Below, in pieces: positions 1 through 5,758 of a stretch of 8,780 nucleotides of DNA. Source of the DNA: JBAZHE01 sp041652555. Lineage in GTDB: Bacteria > Patescibacteriota > Patescibacteriia > Patescibacteriales > WJLG01. The translations under genes were made by a program, and so were the position numbers. How positions within the stretch are numbered: the stretch's first letter is position 1; each line of letters opens with the position of its first letter. The DNA lies in the NCBI GenBank assembly GCA_041652555.1, contig JBAZHE010000032.1, positions 1-8,780 of the forward strand, read 5' to 3'. The notes beneath the pieces are model-generated. The model did no database searches and was not told where the DNA came from. It saw only the letters and a list, made by a program, of their open reading frames with translations.

Positions 1-840
1 CACCAGCTCCGGCGGAGTGGCTTCTAGAGTTATTTTTATATTTTCCGTAATACGATTGATTGATTTTGCAATAGCTTCACGAACTTGCGCCTCATCGACC
101 ATCACCGCTTTTGGCAAACCATTCAAAAGATCGCGGCCGCGGACTTCCATTTCCAAATTTTCTTTCTGCGAAATTGCCGAACCGATTTTTATCTTCACAT
201 TTTCTGCCACCTGTTCGCCGATTAAAAGATTGAATTCTTCACGAACATAATCAATAATATCATTATCCAAAGAATTACCGGCCACTGGCAAAGATTTGTG
301 AGTAACGATGCCGCCCAGAGAAATAACGGCAATTTCCGAAGTCCCGCCACCGATATCCACAACCATATTGGCCACGGCTTCCGTTACTGGCAAGCGCGCG
401 CCGATCGCCGCCGCCATCGCCTCTTCCACTAAATAAACTTCGCGGGCACCGGAAGATTTAGCGGCGTCTTCCACAGCCTTTTTTTCCACCTCGGTAATCT
501 CAATTGGAATACCGATAATCATACGCGGCCGGGGCACAATATTAAAACTTTCACTGTGAATTTTATCAACAAAAAATTTCAGCATTTTTTCTGTGGCTTC
601 AAAATCAGAAATCACCCCCTCATTCAACGGTTTAATGGCTTTAATATGGGGAGGGGTTTTTCCAATCATCTTTCTGGCATCTTCGCCAACGGCTAAAATT
701 TCGTCCGTGCGAATATTCACGGCCACGGCCGACGGTTCATTGACGATAATTCCTTTGTCTTTGGTATAAATCAAAGTATTCCTCGTTCCCAAATCAATCG
801 CCAAATCCTTGCTAAATTTTCCAAAAAATTTATTAAACAT
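1..840 (-). CDS. mreB: Rod shape-determining protein MreB, 3' end cut by window edge
   Basis: Bacterial actin homologue that polymerises with ATP on the inner face of the cytoplasmic membrane and organises cell-wall elongation. My reverse-strand translation gives 280 residues from the ATG at 838-840. The actin-fold nucleotide motifs are visible: phosphate-1 DLGTRNT (residues 16-22), the YLVEEAMAAAIGA segment (about 136-148) with the likely catalytic Glu140, and phosphate-2 DIGGGTSE (162-169). The short N-terminal start MFNKFFGKFS could be the membrane-binding tip known from MreB. About 55-65 C-terminal residues, including the adenosine motif, lie beyond base 1. The start lies 2 bases after the proS stop, so it is very likely cotranscribed with proS. 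No clear Shine-Dalgarno lies close to the ATG; the purine run GGAAGA is about 18 bases upstream, inside proS. Identification is secure; the operon link is inferred from spacing. Confidence 0.96.
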   Translation of the reverse strand, partial: MFNKFFGKFSKDLAIDLGTRNTLIYTKDKGIIVNEPSAVAVNIRTDEILAVGEDARKMIGKTPPHIKAIKPLNEGVISDFEATEKMLKFFVDKIHSESFNIVPRPRMIIGIPIEITEVEKKAVEDAAKSSGAREVYLVEEAMAAAIGARLPVTEAVANMVVDIGGGTSEIAVISLGGIVTHKSLPVAGNSLDNDIIDYVREEFNLLIGEQVAENVKIKIGSAISQKENLEMEVRGRDLLNGLPKAVMVDEAQVREAIAKSINRITENIKITLEATPPELV

Positions 841-842
841 AT

Positions 843-2096
843 TTATGCCAAAAAATCTTCCATCGGACCATCTAATTTAATCAATTTAACTTTTTCTTCA
901 CTCCGACGCTTATATTCAACTGAATTTTCTTTTAATGTTTTGTCACTCACTACTAACCTGATTGGGCAACCGATTAAGTCAGCTTCGGCAAATTTTTGTC
1001 CAGCCGGAGTATTGGAGCGCTCATCATATAAAGTATCAACGCCAGCCGCGATTAAATTTTCATAAAGATTATCAGCTTGTTTTTTATTATCTTCCCAACT
1101 ATTTTCACTACCAAGAAGAATTAAGTGAATGCGAAAAGGAGCAATTTCTTCCGGCCAAATTATGCCTTTATCGTCATGCGAAATTTCCACTATCGTCCCC
1201 ATAACTCGGGAGGGGCCAATGCCATAACAACCCATAACTAAATCATTTTCCTTACCATCTTTGTCTAAATACTTAAAATCAAAGGCATTGGAAAAACGGC
1301 TGGCAAGCTTAAAAATATTACCGACTTCAACTGCTTTGTCTTCACGAAAATTATTATTTCCGCAAATCGGACATTGATCTTGTTCTTTAATTATTTCTCG
1401 ATTAATAGCGATATGGCAATTATCACAAATATAAATAATATCTTCTCCAGCCGAACATAGAGTTTGAAATTCATGTGAATATTTGGCAAAAACTCCACCA
1501 GAAGCATAAGTCAAATAAGTAATCTTTCCCAATCCCAAACGTTCAAAAACTTTAAAATAAGATTGCTTAACTACTTCATAAAATTTATCCAAATCAAGCT
1601 GATCGGCATGAAAAGAATACATATCCTTCATTAAAAATTCCCGACCACGCATAATTCCGGACTTAACGCGCAATTCATTGCGAAACTTAGTTTGAATCTG
1701 ATAAGGCATTATTGGTAAATCTCTATAAGAAAAAATAAATTTTTTAACCAGAGGCGTAACAACTTCTTCATGTGTTGCGCCAAGGGCATATTCTTTTTCA
1801 TCTGCGCCCTTCATTTTAAACAAAACATCAAAAGCTTCCCAGCGCCCGGTTTGCTCCCAATTTTCTTTAGGCACTAAAACCGGCATTAAAATTTCTTCGC
1901 CACCGATTTTATTCATTTCCTCGCGGATAATCGCGTTGATTTTATTTAAAACACGTAAACCTAGAGGCAAGAAAGTATAAATTCCAGCGGATAGCTTATC
2001 AATAAATCCGGCCTGAATCAAAGCTTTAGCATTAAAGCTAATTTCATTCTTCGGCGTTGTTTTTGTTGTTTTAGTAAACAATTTAGATTGAAGCAT
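843..2096 (-). CDS. proS: Prolyl-tRNA synthetase, short form without the INS editing domain
   Basis: Class II aminoacyl-tRNA synthetase that charges tRNA-Pro with proline in the cytoplasm. Length is 417 residues. Visible parts are the motif 1 region (about 34-72), the TxE loop GATHEE (106-111), motif 2 from FRNELR to SFH (138-163), motif 3 GCYGIGPSRVMG (289-300), and a C-terminal anticodon-binding domain (about 320-410). Bacterial ProRS of the E. coli type is about 570 residues and carries a roughly 180-residue YbaK-like editing insert between motifs 2 and 3. Here that interval is only about 125 residues, so the insert is absent. In its place are two cysteine pairs, C224-x2-C227 and C242-x2-C245, that look like a small zinc ribbon (inference). 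The ATG at 2094-2096 is the first start after a strong promoter and has no Shine-Dalgarno. mreB follows after 2 bases. Confidence 0.95.
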   Translation of the reverse strand: MLQSKLFTKTTKTTPKNEISFNAKALIQAGFIDKLSAGIYTFLPLGLRVLNKINAIIREEMNKIGGEEILMPVLVPKENWEQTGRWEAFDVLFKMKGADEKEYALGATHEEVVTPLVKKFIFSYRDLPIMPYQIQTKFRNELRVKSGIMRGREFLMKDMYSFHADQLDLDKFYEVVKQSYFKVFERLGLGKITYLTYASGGVFAKYSHEFQTLCSAGEDIIYICDNCHIAINREIIKEQDQCPICGNNNFREDKAVEVGNIFKLASRFSNAFDFKYLDKDGKENDLVMGCYGIGPSRVMGTIVEISHDDKGIIWPEEIAPFRIHLILLGSENSWEDNKKQADNLYENLIAAGVDTLYDERSNTPAGQKFAEADLIGCPIRLVVSDKTLKENSVEYKRRSEEKVKLIKLDGPMEDFLA

Positions 2097-2126
2097 ATAA
2101 AAAATAATTTTAACTACTATCTATCC

Positions 2127-2155
2127 ATATTAGCCGATATAGCTCTCTTTGTCAA
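2127..2155 (-). promoter_or_regulatory. Sigma-70-type promoter for proS-mreB
   Basis: On the minus strand a perfect TTGACA (-35, at 2150-2155) is followed after exactly 17 bases by TAATAT (-10, at 2127-2132). Transcription would begin near 2120, giving a 5' leader of about 24 bases before the proS ATG. The leader is A/T-rich with no Shine-Dalgarno. The -35 box abuts the T-tract of the upstream secDF terminator. This is motif-based and not experimentally shown. Confidence 0.8.
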
Positions 2156-2187
2156 AAACAAAAATCTGCCTTTAGTAGGCAGATTTT
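2154..2187 (-). terminator. Rho-independent terminator of the secD-secF operon
   Basis: A perfect 10-bp inverted repeat (2161-2170 with 2178-2187, loop of 7) lies 21 bases after the secF stop. Read on the minus strand the stem is followed by T-runs interrupted by one G, the layout of an intrinsic terminator. On the plus strand the stem is followed by a weaker, T-poor stretch, so the minus direction is favoured. No plus-strand gene needs it here. Confidence 0.85.
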
Positions 2188-2208
2188 CGCTTATTTTAAA
2201 GTAGGTTT

Positions 2209-3084
2209 TTACTGTTTTTTACTCTGGAAAGACAATAACAGTGGTGAGGCCAAAAAGATAGAGCTCCAAGTACCGATTGCTACACCGATTAACATCGCCA
2301 AAACGAAATCACGAATAGTTGCGCCACCGAAAATCAAAACCGCCGTCAAAACCAACATAGTTGTTATAGAAGTATTTAATGACCTTACAATGGTTTGATT
2401 AAGCGCTAGATTAACTGTGCCTGAAAAATCCAAATTGCTCTTTGGCAAATTTTCACGCACACGATCAAAAACCACAATAGTATCATTTATAGTATAGCCG
2501 AGAATGGTCAAAAGAGCGGCCACAAAAGGAGTATTAATTTCCATGCCGGCAAATTTTCCCAAAACAGCAAAAACTCCAAGAACAACAACAATATTAAAAG
2601 TCAAAGATATTACTGAAGCCAAACCGTATTTCCAAGACTCTACCGGCTTAGAAACTTTGCGGAAAGCCCAAGCAATATAAATCAAAATTGCAATGATAGC
2701 TAAAAATAAAGCGTAAAAAGTTTTTCTTTTTAATTCATTGCCAATAGTCGGACCGACTGAATCAAAACGCAACTCCTCCGCTTGAGAACCAACTTTCTCT
2801 AAAATCTTTTTATGAGTCTCTGCGTCAGAATTTTGAAAACGCATAATTATACCGGTCTCCCCCACCGGCTGAACAACTAAACTTCCCAGGTTTAATTCAG
2901 ACATTTTATCCTGCATTTCCATTACAGTCGGACGATTTTCAGAAAAGTTTAACTCCATTAAATTACCACCGGTAAAATCAATGCCGAATTTTAAATTCCA
3001 AGCAAACAAAGAAAAAATAGCTGCGGCCGCCAAAAGAATAGCGACCGAAAACCAAATCTTTTTCTTTTCAATTATTTTTAACAT
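2209..3084 (-). CDS. secF: Protein translocase subunit SecF
   Basis: Membrane partner of SecD. The SecDF complex uses the proton gradient to pull exported proteins through SecYEG from the outer side. The protein has 291 residues, a normal SecF length. It shows one N-terminal membrane helix (about 11-30), the conserved FGIDFTGG motif (33-40), a short extracytoplasmic domain (about 41-120), then five C-terminal helices. The signature LGYTINDTIVVFDR (195-208) contains the conserved Asp and Arg of the RND/SecF core. The start is ATG at 3082-3084, 18 bases after the secD stop, with no Shine-Dalgarno, so translation probably depends on the secD transcript. A terminator follows its stop. Nothing is truncated. 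Confidence 0.96.
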   Translation of the reverse strand: MLKIIEKKKIWFSVAILLAAAAIFSLFAWNLKFGIDFTGGNLMELNFSENRPTVMEMQDKMSELNLGSLVVQPVGETGIIMRFQNSDAETHKKILEKVGSQAEELRFDSVGPTIGNELKRKTFYALFLAIIAILIYIAWAFRKVSKPVESWKYGLASVISLTFNIVVVLGVFAVLGKFAGMEINTPFVAALLTILGYTINDTIVVFDRVRENLPKSNLDFSGTVNLALNQTIVRSLNTSITTMLVLTAVLIFGGATIRDFVLAMLIGVAIGTWSSIFLASPLLLSFQSKKQ

Positions 3085-3102
3085 AATATTTTAATATTTA
3101 GT

Positions 3103-5208
3103 TTATTGAATTTTTTCTTTATTAACCCCAACCAAAAAGCTATAAGAAAATAATTTCTCCGGCAAAAGATTTAATAAATTGCGAGTAATAGTTACGGCTG
3201 TAAATAAACTCATCAAAATGCCGATAGCTAAAGTTAAGGCAAAACCTTTAATCATACTAGTAGAAAACCAGAACAAAATTAAACAAGTTAATATTGTCGA
3301 AAGATTTCCATCGCGAATAGAAGGCCAGGCGCGAGCAAAGCCATTCTTCATAGCTTTGTCTATCGCATTTCCAGAGCGCAATTCTTCTTTTAAGCGCTCA
3401 AAGATAAGGACATTGGCATCAACTGCCATACCGATAGAAAGTATAAACCCGGCAATTCCTGACAAAGTCAATGTAACATGAAAAACTTTCAAAATAGCTA
3501 AAGTAAATAAACCATAAACAGCCAAAGACAACACTGAAATCAAACCAGGTAGGCGGTAGAAAGCAATCATAAATATCGCCACTAAGAGTAATCCCCATAA
3601 ACCGGCTTGTAAACTATTTTGAATGGAAACCCTACCCAAGGAAGCTCCTACCACTTGCTGGCTGGATAGCGTTATCGGAACAGGTAAAGCACCGGCGTTT
3701 AATCGTCTAGACAAAGTTTTTGCCTCAACTAAGTTGAAGTTGCCACTAATAGAAGCTTCTCCGCCGGAAATTTCCTGGTTAACTGTAGGGGCATAAACAT
3801 CTCTTTCGTCAATTATCTCATCCCCATTAGTATCAATAATTGATTTACCGTCCAAAAATATAGCTAACTGTTTTCCAACATTTCTTCCGGTAATTTCTTC
3901 AAGGAGCTTAGCGCCATCGCCGTCAAACTTCAAAGAAACTTCCGGTCGACCGGAATTTTGATCAAATTGAACGCTGGCTCTTTTTAAATATTTACCGGTA
4001 AGATTGGTGGTCACCCAAAAAGAATCTTCACCACCAATTAAATTTTCCCTGGTGGTTTTAGCTACAAAAATTTCTTGAACGCGATATTGTTCCAATTTTC
4101 TTTCAGCCTCTTTATATATCAAGTGATAACCAAATTTAGTTTCAACCACAAAAGAAATAGTTCTAACTTTCTGCGGAAATACAGTGTCTTCAAAAGGAGT
4201 AACCATTGTTCCCTTGCCAAACCAACCAAGTTCTCCGCCAGTTTGATCAGCTCCTGGCTCAGTAGAGTTAGCTTTAACCAATTCAGTAAAATTCTTGGCA
4301 GTAGCTTTTTCTTTTAATTCTTTAATCTTGGCATAAGCATCTTCTTTACTTAACCCACCCTCACATCCTTCAGCGCCATCATAACAAATCAAAAGATGGC
4401 TGGCTTTAACCTGTATTTTATCTTCTCCGGTTAATTCATTTTTAGCAGACTTTTTTTCCAACAATTTATCAATATAATAACCATCGCTTGATTCAACCAA
4501 ATCGGTTACGCCATCGATTTTTAATTTAGAAACTGCGTCGGCAATATCTGGAGAATTTTCCAAATCAATCCATTTGCCATCAACTGCAAAAGATCCGCTC
4601 TCATCATATTCACCGGCTATCTTGGCAAAATCTCCTCGAGACAATATTTTCCCCAAGGCTTCCTCGGCTTTGGCTTCAGCTTTAGTATTATCATTAATTA
4701 ATTTTTGAGTTTCTTCGTCATTTAAACTTCTATCACCCTGTTCTTTGAATTCCAATATCGGAGTTTCACCAATCATTTTTATCGCTTCATCAGCATCCTT
4801 AACACCAGCCAATTCCACAATAATGCGATAATCATCTTCACCAGCCTTATTTATTTGAATTAAAGGTTCAGCCACACCAAAAGCATTTACCCGGCGTTCA
4901 ATAACGTCGCGCACACCTTCAGCCGCATCAGCTTCACCACCAGCCGGAACATTAGAGGTATCAGCTTTATAAACTAAATGAGTTCCGCCTTGCAAATCCA
5001 AGCCAAGATGAAAGGGCACCTCTCCAACCTTAGGCAACTGAACATAACCACTAGTCTTACCCGAAAGCCAAGCAGTTCCTTTGTTATAAACACTACCGAC
5101 ATCAATCAAGGCGGCAGCTATGGTCAAAACAATAACCAAGGTAAAAATTTGCCATAAACGGCCGCGTGGAGATGATTTGATTAACTTCTGAAAAATGTTG
5201 TCAGACAT
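3103..5208 (-). CDS. secD: Protein translocase subunit SecD with inserted parvulin-type prolyl isomerase domain
   Basis: Proton-driven export motor subunit acting with SecF. The length is 701 residues from the ATG at 5206-5208. The frame could open 9 bases earlier at a TTG (5217), right after an in-frame stop; neither start has a Shine-Dalgarno, so I prefer ATG. Order of parts: membrane helix 1 (about 17-37), D1 motif FHLGLDLQGGTHLVY (66-80), first half of the P1 domain to about 155, an insert (about 157-395), second half of P1 (about 396-525), then five C-terminal helices with the D4 motif AGFILSIGMAVDANVLIFER (586-605). The insert is foreign to ordinary SecD. Residues about 268-367 match a parvulin/PpiC domain: KASHLLI with His271, GGELGWFGKGTMVTPFE with Met335 and Phe339, and FGYHLI with His362. 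Residues about 175-253 resemble a degenerate copy. Removing the insert leaves about 460 residues, an ordinary compact SecD. The whole reads as one open frame. Confidence 0.95.
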   Translation of the reverse strand: MSDNIFQKLIKSSPRGRLWQIFTLVIVLTIAAALIDVGSVYNKGTAWLSGKTSGYVQLPKVGEVPFHLGLDLQGGTHLVYKADTSNVPAGGEADAAEGVRDVIERRVNAFGVAEPLIQINKAGEDDYRIIVELAGVKDADEAIKMIGETPILEFKEQGDRSLNDEETQKLINDNTKAEAKAEEALGKILSRGDFAKIAGEYDESGSFAVDGKWIDLENSPDIADAVSKLKIDGVTDLVESSDGYYIDKLLEKKSAKNELTGEDKIQVKASHLLICYDGAEGCEGGLSKEDAYAKIKELKEKATAKNFTELVKANSTEPGADQTGGELGWFGKGTMVTPFEDTVFPQKVRTISFVVETKFGYHLIYKEAERKLEQYRVQEIFVAKTTRENLIGGEDSFWVTTNLTGKYLKRASVQFDQNSGRPEVSLKFDGDGAKLLEEITGRNVGKQLAIFLDGKSIIDTNGDEIIDERDVYAPTVNQEISGGEASISGNFNLVEAKTLSRRLNAGALPVPITLSSQQVVGASLGRVSIQNSLQAGLWGLLLVAIFMIAFYRLPGLISVLSLAVYGLFTLAILKVFHVTLTLSGIAGFILSIGMAVDANVLIFERLKEELRSGNAIDKAMKNGFARAWPSIRDGNLSTILTCLILFWFSTSMIKGFALTLAIGILMSLFTAVTITRNLLNLLPEKLFSYSFLVGVNKEKIQ

Positions 5209-5279
5209 ATTATTCAATTAAAAAATTAATAAAAATACAAATAAAACAAAAGATATTAAACAACACCCTTTAAACAAAA

Positions 5280-5308
5280 ATATTACCGCAAAACAGCCAA
5301 CAAATCAA
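5280..5308 (-). promoter_or_regulatory. Promoter for secD-secF
   Basis: Minus-strand TTGATT (5303-5308) and TAATAT (5280-5285) are 17 bases apart. A start near 5273 gives a leader of about 65 bases before the secD ATG, A/T-rich and without a Shine-Dalgarno. A perfect TTGACA lies a little farther upstream (5313-5318) but has no good -10 at the right distance. Its -35 is only 15 bases from the -35 of the divergent plus-strand promoter. Confidence 0.65.
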
Positions 5309-5323
5309 GCCCTGTCAAAGCCC

Positions 5324-5352
5324 TTGACTTTTTTATAGTTTATATGTATAGT
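5324..5352 (+). promoter_or_regulatory. Promoter for the 99-residue ACP-like gene
   Basis: TTGACT (5324-5329), a 17-base spacer, then TATAGT (5347-5352), each one mismatch from the sigma-70 consensus. Transcription would start near 5359, giving a leader of about 44 bases that ends in a good Shine-Dalgarno. It is arranged divergently with the secD promoter. Confidence 0.75.
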
Positions 5353-5391
5353 AAATAAAACTCGTTCATTCAACTTTTACACAACTTTCAT

Positions 5392-5396
5392 AGGAG
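5392..5396 (+). promoter_or_regulatory. Shine-Dalgarno site AGGAG
   Basis: A consensus AGGAG lies 6 bases before the ATG at 5403. It fixes that start and is notable because the proS, secD, secF and mgtA starts in this window lack such a site. Confidence 0.85.
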
Positions 5397-5402
5397 AAAT
5401 AT

Positions 5403-5702
5403 ATGAATGCGACAGAAATCAGAGAAAGAATTGAAAAAATCTTAGCAAAAGAAGATTACTCTGTAGACGAACATGGTAAAATAATCTTTGAATACAATGA
5501 GTTCTTTAATTTCCACGATTTTCTAGATCAACTGTCAATTATAGTAGCAATAGAAATAGAATTCTGTCTGGATATTGACAATATCATCCTCGAAGAAGTA
5601 ATAACAAAAAACAAAAGTGATATAGAAAATCTTATTTCACTTGTAAAGATGGCTATTAATAAAAAAACGCCGATAGAAGAACCTCTGCTAACCAGTGAGT
5701 GA
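5403..5702 (+). CDS. Small acyl-carrier-protein-like protein lacking the carrier serine
   Basis: Acidic protein of 99 residues with its own promoter, Shine-Dalgarno and terminator, so very likely a real single-gene unit. I know no named family for it. By eye it aligns with acyl carrier protein along most of its length. Residues 4-16 match ACP helix I, and residues 39-54 (DFLDQLSIIVAIEIEF) match the ACP segment DSLDTVELVMALEEEF that forms the start of helix II. DxLD, Ala and ExEF coincide, but the phosphopantetheine-bearing Ser is Phe40. A last helix (about 71-87) would match ACP helix IV. The loop before helix II appears shortened, and a tail of about 12 residues rich in Pro and Glu follows. 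If the fold assignment is right, it cannot carry an acyl chain in the usual way. It could be a binding or regulatory relic, or simply an unrelated helical protein. The homology is inference; the gene call is firm. Confidence 0.85.
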   Translation: MNATEIRERIEKILAKEDYSVDEHGKIIFEYNEFFNFHDFLDQLSIIVAIEIEFCLDIDNIILEEVITKNKSDIENLISLVKMAINKKTPIEEPLLTSE

Positions 5703-5724
5703 AAAATACTATTTCGCATCAATG

Positions 5725-5753
5725 CCCAGCTAATACAGCTGGGTTTATTTTTT
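5725..5753 (+). terminator. Rho-independent terminator after the ACP-like gene
   Basis: A perfect 7-bp stem CCCAGCT/AGCTGGG with a 5-base loop is followed by TTTATTTTTT, 22 bases after the stop codon. On the minus strand the same stem is not followed by a T-tract, so it suits the plus-strand gene better than the converging mgtA-like gene. Confidence 0.88.
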
Positions 5754-5758
5754 CATAC

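Noticed and set aside
4024..4740. SecD insert as an assembly chimera or frameshift artefact
   Set aside because: The reading frame is continuous through both junctions, codon use matches the rest of the gene, and conserved SecD segments resume exactly where expected.
5209..5217. TTG start for secD, three codons upstream of the ATG
   Set aside because: It has no better ribosome site than the ATG and directly follows an in-frame stop; the N-terminus looks complete from the ATG. It cannot be fully excluded.
5725..5743. Hairpin as a bidirectional terminator also serving the mgtA-like gene
   Set aside because: On the minus strand the stem is followed by CATTGATG, not a T-run, so intrinsic termination there would be weak.
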